Of a stretch of DNA of 64,000 nucleotides, positions 42,639-52,402 are shown piece by piece. The translations under genes and the position numbers were made by a program. The notes under the pieces were generated by a model. It was not told where the DNA came from, searched no databases, and saw nothing but the letters and a program-made list of their open reading frames with translations. Positions within the stretch are counted from its first letter, which is position 1, and each line of letters opens with the position of its first letter. Source of the DNA: Haliscomenobacter sp033763495 (GTDB taxonomy: Bacteria; Bacteroidota; Bacteroidia; Chitinophagales; Saprospiraceae); NCBI RefSeq assembly GCF_033763495.1, contig NZ_JANRKL010000095.1, forward strand, positions 27,452 through 91,451, read 5' to 3'.

Positions 42639-44939
42639 TTACTTTTTAGTGTTTATATAAAGAATTGCTCTCTCCAGCACTTCGTCTTTCTTGGCCCGAA
42701 TGCCTGCAATGGTAGGGCGAATTTCGATTTTTGGTACGAGTCCAACTTTTTGGAGTTGCCTGCCATCCGCGTGGCGTACATCATGTCCACTAAAAGAAAG
42801 CCAAATTCTCCCTGGAATCCCAAATGAGGTAACATCACCATTCGACCCGGATGTTTGACTTCCAATAAATTCTGTACCGTTGGCTGCTTCATAAAAAAGC
42901 CCCGAATGCTCTGCTTGGCTCATCGTACGTTCGTCTATGAGCATCACCGTTTTGCCTTTGTATTTCCATTTTTCTCCTGCAGGTGGAATGGGTTGGTAGA
43001 AACTCGTTTTGGTAAAAGTACTTAGTATGTCTCCATCTGGGGATGCTACATCTGGTTTTTGTGGTGAATACCTTTGAAAAAATGCTGCAGGAGTACCATC
43101 CTTCTGGCTGAGTCGGGGTGCAATAGTCCAGGCAGTGCCTTGTGGGTAACCACGCATGTCAAAAATGATCGCCTTGGTATTTTTAAAATTGTCGAACATG
43201 GTATCTACTTGATCCTGCCTCAGGCGTTCAAGGTCGGCATAACCGATATTGCCGGCGAGTACCCGAAAAACTGGGGTATTGCTTCGCTCATTTGGCAGTT
43301 GATCGCCCGTTTTCCACAAAGCCCAATCGCGAGGCAAACGAGCAGTTTTTTCTCGCCCATCTTTACCTTTTAGCTTAATTTCTGCCGTTGATCGGTCTTT
43401 GCCTCTAAGCAATCGGTCGGCTGCCGTTGCACTACGCCAATTAGCATTGGCTGCTGAGATGTACTTTTCCAATCTATTCAATCGAGTCGAAACTGCCTCG
43501 CCATCAACATGAGTGATGATGTCTCCAATTTCCAAACCCGCCACCCGAGCAATAGAATCGTTGGCAAAAGCAGTAATCACAGCCTGTTTTTCGATCACTC
43601 TAAGTATCACTGGTGGAGAGGTTTGCCCAAAATAATCCCGTAAAACCGGGCTATTGATAAAACCATGTCCATCTTCAATACGGGCATACATTTCTGCAAT
43701 GGCAAGGTTGTAGGCCATTGAATCTGCCGCAAGAATGATCGGAGGGAGGTGCTCTTGTAGTGCCTTGTCCCATTCTTTCGTCATCAAATCCTTATAAGCG
43801 AAAAAATAGTGAATAACCGCCCAAATCTTGGCCGCTCCTAATACCCGCCAACCCAAATCCGGGTATCTTTTTCCAGGATAAACGGGAATGGCTGGAGCAG
43901 CAGTCATTTGTGCCGGGTTTGAGGCATTGTTTTGTCGAAAATTGGCTTTTCTTAAATAATCCAAGGCACCTTGCAGTCCCTCTGTATTGGAAAAATTCTG
44001 CGGTAAACTTAAGTTGGGTACCAATCCTAAGGTACCATCAGGTGCCAAAAGTTCGCCTGTTCGGAGCTTGATTTTAACACCATCACCCATGTCCACACTT
44101 ACATAACCAGCCAAAGTGGCATCACTTATCTCTTCTTGGGCAACAATTCCACCTCGCCCAGCTGCTTGCAAACCAAGTGCAACAGAAGGTAATAAGCTAT
44201 TGCCATTGACCAAAAATACGACTGGCATAGACCGTGTTCCTCGTCTGGGTATTATTCGCTCACCATCCCGGATGGCGAAACTCGAAGTATATCCTCCCGA
44301 TGTTGAGCCATTTTCTGGGGCGAAACCATCATACACCCGCGAACGGCTACCCGGAGTGATCAGCACTTGATCGGATAGCAGGTTTCTCAAACCCGATGAG
44401 GTAAAGGCATTGTCCAAAAACCAAGCATAGGCTCCACTGGGTTGATTGGTCCGAAAATCAAATAGAACCGCTTTAGCCCGGGGTATCATTTGGGCAATGC
44501 TGCGGCATTTTGCCGTAGCTGCGTCCCAATCCTGCAAATCATGGTAATTATTCAGGGTAACGATCAAGGTGCTGTCGGCAGTAAATTGAGCAATGGGGTG
44601 ACGTTCACCTGTAGAAAAGCTCCCTTCTTCAGTTTTTGAACTACTGAATTCGACATAGGTGGCCGGATCACCCAACGAATTGGTGAGGGTTTCCAAGGCT
44701 TTGGCATAAGCTGCGGCATCTTTGGCTTCTAAAACAAGGGGCACCGCAGCAGCAAATGCGCTGTCAAAAGGTAAGTTTTTATAGGCCAGATAAGGGTGAA
44801 AAAAATGCGCATGGCCCCAAAACTGGCTCATTTTTGCCAGGCGCTCTGTTTGCGTTTTATCCAAAGATACAGTTTGGGCATTTGTGCTTTGCAAACAGCA
44901 ACAGAGCAAGATCAAATGGAGTGGAAATAGTTTTATCAT
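42639..44939 (-). CDS. Secreted S41-family peptidase with PDZ domain
   Basis: The 766-residue exported protein has a signal peptide (LHLILLCCCLQSTNAQ), an N-terminal S41-like region (about 30-330), a PDZ-type domain (AGLEIGDIITHVDGEAV) and a C-terminal tail-specific protease domain. The catalytic serine is expected in ERTMSQAEHSGLF, with TSGSNGDVTSF following. The first S41-like half seems to lack the same serine box, so it is probably a non-catalytic copy. Related proteins in Bacteroidota are poorly characterised. A glycine-rich IPGRIWLSFSG ends the active site region as in CtpA-type enzymes. Confidence 0.87.
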   Translation of the reverse strand: MIKLFPLHLILLCCCLQSTNAQTVSLDKTQTERLAKMSQFWGHAHFFHPYLAYKNLPFDSAFAAAVPLVLEAKDAAAYAKALETLTNSLGDPATYVEFSSSKTEEGSFSTGERHPIAQFTADSTLIVTLNNYHDLQDWDAATAKCRSIAQMIPRAKAVLFDFRTNQPSGAYAWFLDNAFTSSGLRNLLSDQVLITPGSRSRVYDGFAPENGSTSGGYTSSFAIRDGERIIPRRGTRSMPVVFLVNGNSLLPSVALGLQAAGRGGIVAQEEISDATLAGYVSVDMGDGVKIKLRTGELLAPDGTLGLVPNLSLPQNFSNTEGLQGALDYLRKANFRQNNASNPAQMTAAPAIPVYPGKRYPDLGWRVLGAAKIWAVIHYFFAYKDLMTKEWDKALQEHLPPIILAADSMAYNLAIAEMYARIEDGHGFINSPVLRDYFGQTSPPVILRVIEKQAVITAFANDSIARVAGLEIGDIITHVDGEAVSTRLNRLEKYISAANANWRSATAADRLLRGKDRSTAEIKLKGKDGREKTARLPRDWALWKTGDQLPNERSNTPVFRVLAGNIGYADLERLRQDQVDTMFDNFKNTKAIIFDMRGYPQGTAWTIAPRLSQKDGTPAAFFQRYSPQKPDVASPDGDILSTFTKTSFYQPIPPAGEKWKYKGKTVMLIDERTMSQAEHSGLFYEAANGTEFIGSQTSGSNGDVTSFGIPGRIWLSFSGHDVRHADGRQLQKVGLVPKIEIRPTIAGIRAKKDEVLERAILYINTKK

Positions 44940-44981
44940 GACTATGGATTTAGGTGATCTAATACAAACGGCTTTTTTATT

Positions 44982-45548
44982 CTATCCTAGGCCCAAATTC
45001 GATTTAAAAATCTTCACGGCCACCGCCAATAAAATCACGCCCATAAATTTGCGGATGACCAGCAAGCCACCCCTTCCCAATAATTTTTCCAGTAGACGTA
45101 AAGACCTCAGAACGATATAAATGATTAGTAGATTGAGCAAAATGCCAATCACAATCGTCAAGGTATCGAAATTGGTTTTAAGGGAAATGACGGTGGTTAA
45201 AGTCCCCGAACCAGCGATGAGGGGGAAAGCTACAGGCACCAGGCTCCCCGTTTGGTTTTCGTCTTCAGATTTAAAAATGTCAATCCCCAGGGTCATTTCC
45301 AAGCCCATAATAAAAATCAGGATTGAACCTGCTACCGCAAAGGATTTTAAATCCACACCCAGCATATGCAAAAATGCTTCACCTACAAATAAAAAGACCA
45401 ACATCAGGGCACCAGCAAAAGTGGTCGCTTTCCAGGCCTGAATTTGCCCAAAACGTTCGCTGATCGAAATGAGGATGGGAATATTCCCTAACATATCAAT
45501 AATCGCAAAAAGAGTAAAGGTGACGGTGAATACATGGTCAAAATTCAT
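44982..45548 (-). CDS. MarC-family integral membrane protein
   Basis: The 188-residue protein has six predicted helices and the MarC/UPF0056 landmarks: FAIIDMLGNIPILISIS near the N-terminus, IFIMGLEMTLG, and PLIAGSGTLTTVISL. Despite the name, the family is not proven to act in drug resistance; the transport role is unknown. It has no obvious operon partner, as the next gene is 39 bp away but of unknown type. Confidence 0.9.
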   Translation of the reverse strand: MNFDHVFTVTFTLFAIIDMLGNIPILISISERFGQIQAWKATTFAGALMLVFLFVGEAFLHMLGVDLKSFAVAGSILIFIMGLEMTLGIDIFKSEDENQTGSLVPVAFPLIAGSGTLTTVISLKTNFDTLTIVIGILLNLLIIYIVLRSLRLLEKLLGRGGLLVIRKFMGVILLAVAVKIFKSNLGLG

Positions 45549-45587
45549 AGGGCAGGTGTTGAAAAGATGGAATTGAGTGGAAAGATA

Positions 45588-46076
45588 CTACTTCCCTTTC
45601 ATTTTTTCAATGGCTTTCAACACAGCCTCCCTGTTGCTTGCAGCGCTTATCCAACGGGGTAATCTTGCTCCAATACTCCGACTCATCCGGGAGCTGGAAT
45701 TCCGTTCCCGCAGTTTGGCACCTACATGCTCAGCCAAAAATTCCAGGTGTTCCAGGTTGTATGCCCAAAGGGTTTGGCCAGAAAAATCGGCCTGCAGCCA
45801 AACGGGAAGGTGAAAAAAAGGGTCAACAGGCCTGCCAAAAATCAGCACATTGCCTTTTTTCTGCTTTGGGTCCTGTCGGGGCGAGACCTTCTCCAAGCAT
45901 TTATTGTAGCCGCAGTTGGTACAAACAACCTTAATGTCGTATTGTGTCTTTTTCAAGGCTTCATAATCGCCCGTGTGCACAATTGCCTGTGCTGAACATT
46001 GGGGGCAAACCACCAGAATGTTTTTGGCAAATTGGTAGAGGAGGGTTTGGTAGGTATGTTTGCTACGCTCTTCCAT
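45588..46076 (-). CDS. Zinc-ribbon protein, unknown
   Basis: The 162-residue protein has two C-x2-C knuckles, VCPQCSAQ at about 24-27 and VCTNCGYN at about 51-54, which make a TFIIB-type zinc ribbon. The rest (PFFHLPVWLQADFSGQTLWA, then EHLEFLAEHVGAKLRER) is not recognised; the C-terminus is basic and ends KAIEKMKGK. A nucleic-acid-binding role is possible. The gene starts only 5 bp after the stop codon of the upstream gene (46082-47350), so the two are coupled. Confidence 0.75.
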   Translation of the reverse strand: MEERSKHTYQTLLYQFAKNILVVCPQCSAQAIVHTGDYEALKKTQYDIKVVCTNCGYNKCLEKVSPRQDPKQKKGNVLIFGRPVDPFFHLPVWLQADFSGQTLWAYNLEHLEFLAEHVGAKLRERNSSSRMSRSIGARLPRWISAASNREAVLKAIEKMKGK

Positions 46077-46081
46077 GGTAT

Positions 46082-47350
46082 TCAGTTTATTCCACGAAGT
46101 TTACGAACAAGGCTGGTGATGCGTCCGAAATGTTCCTGGTGTTTTCCAGTGCTTAGTTCCTGGTCAAATGCGTTGGCTATTTTTTCAACCAGTTGAATGT
46201 ATTCGGGACTGGTTTCCGCATAGAGGTGTTTGCTAAAAGTCAGTTTTTGCTCATCTTCTTTGAAGTTGATGTCCAATTTTAGCTCACCCGACGCCAGAAT
46301 CAGGCCCCTCCCGGTATATTCACCCGTTTTATCTTCCAAAATATTGGCTTCAGAGCCTCCAATCTGGTTCAAAACAAAGTTTAAAAAAACGGGTAACATA
46401 TCAGGTTTAACGGGATAAAGGGTGTAGTAGTGGTCTCTTGAGTCGTAAGTGCCAACCCAGGGTGGAAGTTTTTCGAGTTGACGCTGCTGCAATTGTAGCT
46501 TGCCATTTTTGTCCTGTTTCCATTCAAAAAAGGTATTTAGCCACTTAGCGTCAATCTTTTCAACATTGATCATCCGGGTTTCAGAATCATTGTAGGGCAG
46601 CACGTAGCCAGCGTCATCCAGAAAATTATACACCACCAGGCCATGTTCTGTTTCTGGAAAGTTCTCATCCTGGGTATTCCAACTTTGAAATTCTGCATGA
46701 AAAACCACGCTGGTCTGGTCGGGAGAAAATGCCAGGGCTCCATGAGGTGAGGGAAAGGAATAATTATCTAAGCTAAGGTTCTGAGTATTGAATGGCTTGA
46801 TTGCTCGCGTTTCTACATCCAGGACAGCGTGCTGACTGATCATCAAAAAGCGCCCACCCTCCAATCGATTAAGGGTTTCCATTTTGGCTGGATCACTATC
46901 CATAAAAACTTCGTTATAAGGCCCAGGTTGTCCATTTTCACTGTCCAAAAATTGTAAAGAGGCGAATTCTGAACTTTGTTCTACCAGTGGTTCTACCACC
47001 AGCGTTTTGTCCTGCACGTAAATGAGGTACAAGCTTTGGCTACCCGCAATGAGACTGGGGGTCGGTGCTCCAGGCAATGCAAACACTTTCCACAAAAAAG
47101 GCAGGCCAGTGTTGGTTTCCAGTTTTTTGGGAAACTGGATGGACTTCCCTTCATAAAAGATGGAGTAGCCTACATCCGTTTGTTTGACATGCCCATGCTT
47201 CAAATCAGCCGCAAAACTAGTACTTGCGGCTGCTTTAATGGTAAAGGGGCCATAGGTAAATACTTTTTCTTTTGCATTAGGTCGCTTGCTGAATCTTAGA
47301 TAAAGCAAAATTGAGGCAGCAATCAACGCCAAAAAAATTACTACTTTCAT
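46082..47350 (-). CDS. Membrane-anchored protein, unknown
   Basis: The 422-residue protein starts with a single hydrophobic segment (VVIFLALIAASILLYLRFS) that acts as an uncleaved anchor or signal, then a large soluble part rich in beta strands. The middle has a WD/beta-propeller feel (LAFSPDQTSVVFHAEF, FLMISQHAVLDVETR) and the end is charged. No family recognised. It is coupled to the zinc-ribbon gene downstream. Codon use looks like that of its neighbours, so recent transfer is not suggested. Confidence 0.7.
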   Translation of the reverse strand: MKVVIFLALIAASILLYLRFSKRPNAKEKVFTYGPFTIKAAASTSFAADLKHGHVKQTDVGYSIFYEGKSIQFPKKLETNTGLPFLWKVFALPGAPTPSLIAGSQSLYLIYVQDKTLVVEPLVEQSSEFASLQFLDSENGQPGPYNEVFMDSDPAKMETLNRLEGGRFLMISQHAVLDVETRAIKPFNTQNLSLDNYSFPSPHGALAFSPDQTSVVFHAEFQSWNTQDENFPETEHGLVVYNFLDDAGYVLPYNDSETRMINVEKIDAKWLNTFFEWKQDKNGKLQLQQRQLEKLPPWVGTYDSRDHYYTLYPVKPDMLPVFLNFVLNQIGGSEANILEDKTGEYTGRGLILASGELKLDINFKEDEQKLTFSKHLYAETSPEYIQLVEKIANAFDQELSTGKHQEHFGRITSLVRKLRGIN

Positions 47351-47658
47351 CTTTTTGTAATGAATTTAATTTCCGTTTCATTGTGTTGGATTGCAAGATA
47401 ATGTCCCCTCTTTTGTCCTGCTATTTTTTCTGTTATTTAAAAATTCTGGTGCGCGAAGTAACGAAGAAATAAAGTAGATCTGGAATCCCTATAAATAAAG
47501 CGTTTTATTGTGGTTTGTGCTAAATTTTGGGAAATGAATCTGGTAGGTAAAATATCAAAATCCGAATTTACCTGAGAGTGATATATTTTGTGAATTGTGG
47601 GATTTTTTTTCGGTTGGATAGAATTTATTTTAAAATGCATTTACTTAGGATTTCACCT
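47351..47658. other. 308-bp gap without gene
   Basis: The gap lies between two minus-strand genes and should contain the promoter of the unknown gene at 46082-47350 and the 3' end of the GH95 transcript. It is AT-rich. I see no strong hairpin, no clear TAnnTTTG on the minus strand and no repeat family member. Confidence 0.5.
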
Positions 47659-50253
47659 CTATTTCACCTCATAAACCCCTCCCCTCTTCGTCTGGAAATC
47701 AACCACAAACCCCTCATTAACAATTATTTTACCCACTACGCCTGGTTCTTTAATCAACACTGTTCCTGGGGAGATGATCCCAAACAACCGATTCCCATTC
47801 TCCCCTTTCACCTGTACAATTTGTCCATTTTGCACCTCCACCTGGGTATTTGTCCGCAACCTGCAATTTCCTCCCAGCGTCGAGCGAATTGTTGCCTGTA
47901 CCAGTACTCCATCCTTCCATTCCATGTCTACTACAAAACCGCCCCTGGCCCGCAAACCCTTCACACTCCCGGTATGCCAGGCCTTCGGCAAGGCTGGCAA
48001 CAAGTGAATTTCACCGGCATGGCTCTGCAATAACATTTCTGCAATGCCCGCCGTAGCCCCAAAATTCCCGTCGATTTGAAAAGGAGGATGAGCATCAAAG
48101 AGATTTGGATAAGTGCCGCCACCCTGCATGGTGGTAACATTGGTACGCACGAGTTTAAAAAGGTTGGTGATCAGTTTCAGGGCATGATCGCCGTCGAAGA
48201 GCCGGGCCCAAATGTTGACTTTCCAGCCCATCGACCAGCCCGTGGCAAAATCGCCCCGACGCTCCATAACTCGTTGCACCGCTGACATCAATTCCGGTGA
48301 ACTTTGTTGGGTAATTTGATTGCTGGGGTGAATGGCGTAGAGGTGCGAGATGTGGCGATGCTGTACATCTCCATCTTCAAAATCTTCGGACCATTCCTGC
48401 AATTGGCCGTATTTGCCGATTTGGTAGGGCAACAATTGGCTCAGTTGCTGGCGCACGGAATCCACCATCGGGTCTTTCAATTGCAACAATTGGGCAGCTT
48501 CAAGGTAGTGGGCAAAAGCCTCCCGTACAATCGCCATGTCCATGGTGGGGCCGGGGCTGAAGGTGGCTTGTTTGTTGTCTTCGTACACAAAATTCTGCTC
48601 TGGTGAATGACCGACTGGGGTAAGTAGGTATCCCTGCTCGTTTTTTAACAACCAGTCTTGGTAAAACTCCACCACCCCTTTGAGCAATGGAAAAACCTCA
48701 TTTTTCAAAAATTGTTGATCACCGCTGAACAGGTAATGTTCCCACAAATGGCTCGTCAACCAGCCCCCGCCCATTGGCCAAAAGGAACAAGCACAGTTGT
48801 CCACGGGTTCGGCGTGCCGCCAGATGTCCATGTTGTGGTGGGCCACCCAGCCGGAATTGCCGTACATGTTGCGCGCCGTTTCGCGACCATTGATGGCCAG
48901 TTCTTTGATGGCGCGAAAAAAAGGCTCCTGGCATTCGGCGAGATTGGCGATCTCGGCTGGCCAGTAGTTCATTTGGGCGTTGATGTTGATGGTATAAGCG
49001 CCATTCCAGGGCGGGGTCATTTGGTCGTTCCAGATGCCTTGCAAATTGAGTGGTTGCCCCCCGGGGCGAGAACCAGCAATCATCAAGTAACGCCCGTATT
49101 GGAAATAGAGCGCCGCAAAAGCAGGGTCTTGCCCATTTGCAAACAATTCCACCCGGCTGTCAGTGGGCAATTGAGATTGTTCCGTTTCTGCTGCCAGGTT
49201 GAGTTCAACTCTTTTGAACAAGTTTTGGTAATCCAACAAATGCCTTTGGTACAAATTGGCAAAAGACCTTGTTTCAATGGCTTTAAAAAATGCGTCCAGC
49301 AACGCAGCGGGGTTTTTACCCTCGGTAGCCGGACTTTTGTCAAAACCATTGTAACTGGTCGCTGCACTCAAGATTATGGTTAATTCACTAACATTTTGCA
49401 CTTTGATTTTTTCACCTTGCTGGCTGATGGCACCACCCATGTGAAGCACTTTCAAACGGGTTTCAAAGGCCATGCCGAGGCCATTGACTTGATCTTGGTA
49501 CAAAAAATTGGCGGCCTGGGGCTTGCGCGCTCCACTTTTTTCATACAATTCGGGGTACTTGTGTTGATCACCCAATTTTTCCACCAAATCAAAATTGCGG
49601 CGCAAGGCAAATCCCGGAGCACGGCCCAACAGCCGCAACACATTTCCATTGCCTCGTTGTTGAGCAGTAGCCTGATGTGGCGTAGAAAGTTGAACGGTAC
49701 AGTTAATTTTATCAGGTCCAGTCGCGCTTATTTTTAGCACCACCATATGGTCAGGATAACTGGCGAAATAGCTGCGACGGTAAGTAGTTGTGCCTATTTT
49801 GTATTCAGTGTGAGCAGTGGCTGTATTGAGGTCCAGGCTGCGTTTATAGCCCTTGATTTGGCTTGAATCGTGGGCAAAATTCAGCCACAAGTCGCTCATA
49901 GGCTGGTACATCTGGTGGTTGCGCCCCAGCCATTCTTTGGTGATGATGGCCTGGGCTTCCTGGTATTTTTTGGATTTGAGCAACTCCATCACCTGTGGAT
50001 AAGCCCGGCGTACGTTGATGTTGGTAAAAGTGCCACGAGGGTCGCCAGAATAGAGGGTACCTTCGTTGAGTTGCAGATGCTCACGGATGGGATCACCGAA
50101 AACCATGGCGCCCATGTAGCCATTGCCTAGCGGAAGAGCCTCCGACCAAAGTTTAGCGGGTTGGTCATACCACAATTGTAGGGTATTGTTTTGCGCTGAA
50201 ACACAGATTGGAATCAGCAAGACCCAAAGTTGGATACACAGGAAATTTTTCAT
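47659..50253 (-). CDS. Secreted GH95 alpha-L-fucosidase/galactosidase
   Basis: The 864-residue enzyme is an inverting glycosidase of family GH95, acting on alpha-1,2-linked fucose or related sugars. A signal peptide (LLIPICVSAQ) leads to the family N-terminus (WSEALPLGNGYMGAMVFGD in part, QLNEGTLYSGDPRG), a helical (alpha/alpha)6 barrel with NLQGIWNDQMTPPWNGAYT in part, and MNYWPAEIANLAEC. DAHPPFQIDGNFGATAGIAE at the end is the family box after the barrel. Its start codon overlaps the stop of the deaminase gene (ATGA), which shows translational coupling. Confidence 0.93.
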   Translation of the reverse strand: MKNFLCIQLWVLLIPICVSAQNNTLQLWYDQPAKLWSEALPLGNGYMGAMVFGDPIREHLQLNEGTLYSGDPRGTFTNINVRRAYPQVMELLKSKKYQEAQAIITKEWLGRNHQMYQPMSDLWLNFAHDSSQIKGYKRSLDLNTATAHTEYKIGTTTYRRSYFASYPDHMVVLKISATGPDKINCTVQLSTPHQATAQQRGNGNVLRLLGRAPGFALRRNFDLVEKLGDQHKYPELYEKSGARKPQAANFLYQDQVNGLGMAFETRLKVLHMGGAISQQGEKIKVQNVSELTIILSAATSYNGFDKSPATEGKNPAALLDAFFKAIETRSFANLYQRHLLDYQNLFKRVELNLAAETEQSQLPTDSRVELFANGQDPAFAALYFQYGRYLMIAGSRPGGQPLNLQGIWNDQMTPPWNGAYTININAQMNYWPAEIANLAECQEPFFRAIKELAINGRETARNMYGNSGWVAHHNMDIWRHAEPVDNCACSFWPMGGGWLTSHLWEHYLFSGDQQFLKNEVFPLLKGVVEFYQDWLLKNEQGYLLTPVGHSPEQNFVYEDNKQATFSPGPTMDMAIVREAFAHYLEAAQLLQLKDPMVDSVRQQLSQLLPYQIGKYGQLQEWSEDFEDGDVQHRHISHLYAIHPSNQITQQSSPELMSAVQRVMERRGDFATGWSMGWKVNIWARLFDGDHALKLITNLFKLVRTNVTTMQGGGTYPNLFDAHPPFQIDGNFGATAGIAEMLLQSHAGEIHLLPALPKAWHTGSVKGLRARGGFVVDMEWKDGVLVQATIRSTLGGNCRLRTNTQVEVQNGQIVQVKGENGNRLFGIISPGTVLIKEPGVVGKIIVNEGFVVDFQTKRGGVYEVK

Positions 50254-51713
50254 TTTTTAACGAGGCTCAGTTGGAGTTGTTGTTCAAATTTGGCCAGCTG
50301 CTGTTGCAGGTTGTGGGTCAATTTCAGTTTCAGTTTTTCCTCTTCAATGAAGCTGAATTTGATGCTATTCAGGATGTATTGTTTGATTTCGGCGTATGAG
50401 ATGTTTTTGTAGCGGTTGGCCAACAATACGAATTGCTCGGTAAGGTTGCTGCGTAGGATGCCTGCGTCGTCGGTCGAAATGACGATGGGCACTTTGGAAG
50501 AGCGATATAGGGTGATGGGATGCCGATCGTCTTTTACCTTCAGGATGTATTCGTTACTGGTCAGGTTGATTTCTACGGCTACTTGTTGAGTCTGCATCAG
50601 TTTAAGCAGGTCATACACCTTGTTTTCATAGGCCAAATCTACCCCGTGCCCAATGCGATGAGCACCAGCTTCTCGAACCGCAGCGTTGATGTGCCAATTC
50701 AATTCTTCGGGTTTCACCAAACCCAGGGTCAACTCTCCAGCGTGCATTGAAAATTTCACCGTGGGGAATTGTTTTTTACACCATTTAAAAAAATGCATGT
50801 GCAACCAGTAATTGCGCATGGAATTGGGGTTGTCTTCGGGTGCTACGATGTTAACGCCCACAATCAGGTTACTGCGCTCTGCCGAGAGAAAAGAAGCCAC
50901 GAGGTTTCCAAATAGGGCAACCTGATCTTCCAAAACCCGAGTTACATAGCCCTGGAAACGCATGGTGAAGGTCGAATCATCGAGCAAAAGTTCCCGATGC
51001 GTCTTTTCAATGGCTTGGGTGTAATCCTGTACTTTGCTTTCAACACCTTTACGGATAAATTTGGCATATAAGGTATCGAGCACCACTGCAAGACCAGTAC
51101 TGTTTTTTTGCCTCTGCAAGGAATCTAGTACAAAAGCGTAGTTTTTCAAATCGGACAAATCCAGACCATGTTTGGCCGAGCGGTACATCAACTCGATGTA
51201 CTGTACATTCTCTGCTTTGGCGCGTTGTTTGAGTTCAAGGAGTCCGTCCTGCGCCAGGCCTTTACTAGCCAGGTCAAATTTATCGAAGGCATCAAAGAAG
51301 TGTTTGTCGCTGGCTTCGTCGCCTTCGAAATAGTCTTTGATGGACCAAAAGCGCAACAGCTGGTAGCGCAGGTCATCGAGGCCTCCAGCGGCTTTGACTT
51401 CGCTGAATCGTTTGATGTCTGCGCTGGGAGCGGGTGCTTTGTCGTACAGGGTCAGGGTTTTGAGGTTCACCCAAAAGTCTGCTTTTAGGGCGTAATCAAA
51501 GTAGCTCTCGGCGTAAATGGAGCCGGAAAAGTGGTTGTGCAGGTCGCCACCTTTGGGCATTTGTTGGAAAAATGCGGTGAGCAGCGCGCGGTTGTCGCGG
51601 ATGGAATTGAGGTAATCGGAAATGTATTTTTCCGCACTCACCTGGCCCGGTACAGTGAAGGCTGAAGCAAAGAACATCAGTAAAAGGGACAATCTGACAA
51701 AGAATTTAAACAT
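50250..51713 (-). CDS. Secreted adenosine-deaminase family protein (ADA2/ADGF-like)
   Basis: The 487-residue protein is longer than cytosolic adenosine deaminase (~340) and has a signal peptide (LLLMFFASAFTVPGQ) and an N-terminal extension, as in the extracellular ADGF/ADA2 type. Zinc and catalytic motifs are complete: GDLHNHFSGS, SMHAGELT, HRIGHGVDL and ISTDDAGILR. It should deaminate adenosine or a related purine outside the cytoplasm, releasing ammonia. It overlaps the GH95 gene by 4 bp, placing nucleoside salvage and fucosidase in the same transcript. Confidence 0.88.
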   Translation of the reverse strand: MFKFFVRLSLLLMFFASAFTVPGQVSAEKYISDYLNSIRDNRALLTAFFQQMPKGGDLHNHFSGSIYAESYFDYALKADFWVNLKTLTLYDKAPAPSADIKRFSEVKAAGGLDDLRYQLLRFWSIKDYFEGDEASDKHFFDAFDKFDLASKGLAQDGLLELKQRAKAENVQYIELMYRSAKHGLDLSDLKNYAFVLDSLQRQKNSTGLAVVLDTLYAKFIRKGVESKVQDYTQAIEKTHRELLLDDSTFTMRFQGYVTRVLEDQVALFGNLVASFLSAERSNLIVGVNIVAPEDNPNSMRNYWLHMHFFKWCKKQFPTVKFSMHAGELTLGLVKPEELNWHINAAVREAGAHRIGHGVDLAYENKVYDLLKLMQTQQVAVEINLTSNEYILKVKDDRHPITLYRSSKVPIVISTDDAGILRSNLTEQFVLLANRYKNISYAEIKQYILNSIKFSFIEEEKLKLKLTHNLQQQLAKFEQQLQLSLVKK

Positions 51714-51797
51714 GACTTAGGTGTTTTTAGTGCCTATAAAAGTTTTAGTTTTTAACAAAAAGTTCGAACACATATTTTCTATATGCCTTTGTTGTAA

Positions 51798-51869
51798 GCG
51801 CAAACGAAATTTGTGCTTGAATTTGTGAAAATTTGTGTCATTTGTGGCTAAAAAACTCGCCATAGGCGG
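51798..51869 (+). repeat. Repeat F5, left direct copy
   Basis: GCGCAAACGAAATTTGTGC followed by AATTTGTGAAAATTTGTGTC and GGCTAAAAAACTCGCCATAG. Nearly the same ~75 bp, in the same orientation, occurs at 52403-52474 on the other side of the GxxExxY gene. Confidence 0.8.
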
Positions 51870-51923
51870 GCAAGTTAATTTCTTACAGCCAGTAATTTAT
51901 TCCGCTTGCAGCGGATTTAAGTG

Positions 51924-51974
51924 GCCACAAATGACACAAATTTTCACAAATTGGGGCACAAACTGCGTTTGTGC
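51924..51974 (-). repeat. Repeat F5, left inverted copy (51 bp)
   Basis: On the minus strand this reads GCACAAACGCAGTTTGTGCC and on to GTGTCATTTGTGGC. It matches 50 of 51 bases of 52403-52453 in opposite orientation, so the two form terminal-inverted-repeat-like ends around the GxxExxY gene. It can also pair with the copy at 51798 to make a large hairpin. Confidence 0.85.
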
Positions 51975-52022
51975 TGGTCGGCTAGTCTAAGATTTGTTGC
52001 TTGCCGATTCCTATACAATGAT

Positions 52023-52385
52023 TCATTTGTGTTGAAGCTCAGCAGCGCCGAAATTTATGATGATCCCCAATTTTCCTCTTGCTAGTTTGATGTAGTTGAT
52101 GGTTTGGGCTATGTGTTCTTTGGTAATCTCATTCAAAGCCTTTACCTCCACAACAATATTATCGTATACCACAAAATCAGCATAAAATTGATGTGGCAGC
52201 AATTTGCCCTTATAATAAACTGAGTACTCTTTTTCACGCGAATACGGGATTTTGTTTAGTTGCAGTTCATACTCTAAGGCATCTTTATACACCACTTCCA
52301 ATAACCCACTGCCCAGTATCCTATGGATTTCCATACACAGCCCAACTAGCTTATAATTCTCAGTTTTGTACAAATACTCCTCCAT
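52023..52385 (-). CDS. GxxExxY-family protein
   Basis: The 120-residue protein is of the GxxExxY family (here GSGLLEVVYKDAL), a PD-(D/E)xK-like nuclease-fold group widespread in Bacteroidota, with FYADFVVYDNIVVEVKALNE supplying the D...E-x-K core residues. The function is unproven. Length is normal and the frame is intact. It is bracketed by 51-bp inverted repeats with one mismatch and interrupts an otherwise continuous minus-strand gene cluster, which suggests a mobile cassette. Confidence 0.88.
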   Translation of the reverse strand: MEEYLYKTENYKLVGLCMEIHRILGSGLLEVVYKDALEYELQLNKIPYSREKEYSVYYKGKLLPHQFYADFVVYDNIVVEVKALNEITKEHIAQTINYIKLARGKLGIIINFGAAELQHK

Positions 52386-52402
52386 CCTTAGGATATCCCG
52401 AG

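Noticed and set aside
47351..47658. Small gene in the 308-bp gap
   Set aside because: Only short frames without family sequence or a convincing start; nothing to support a gene.
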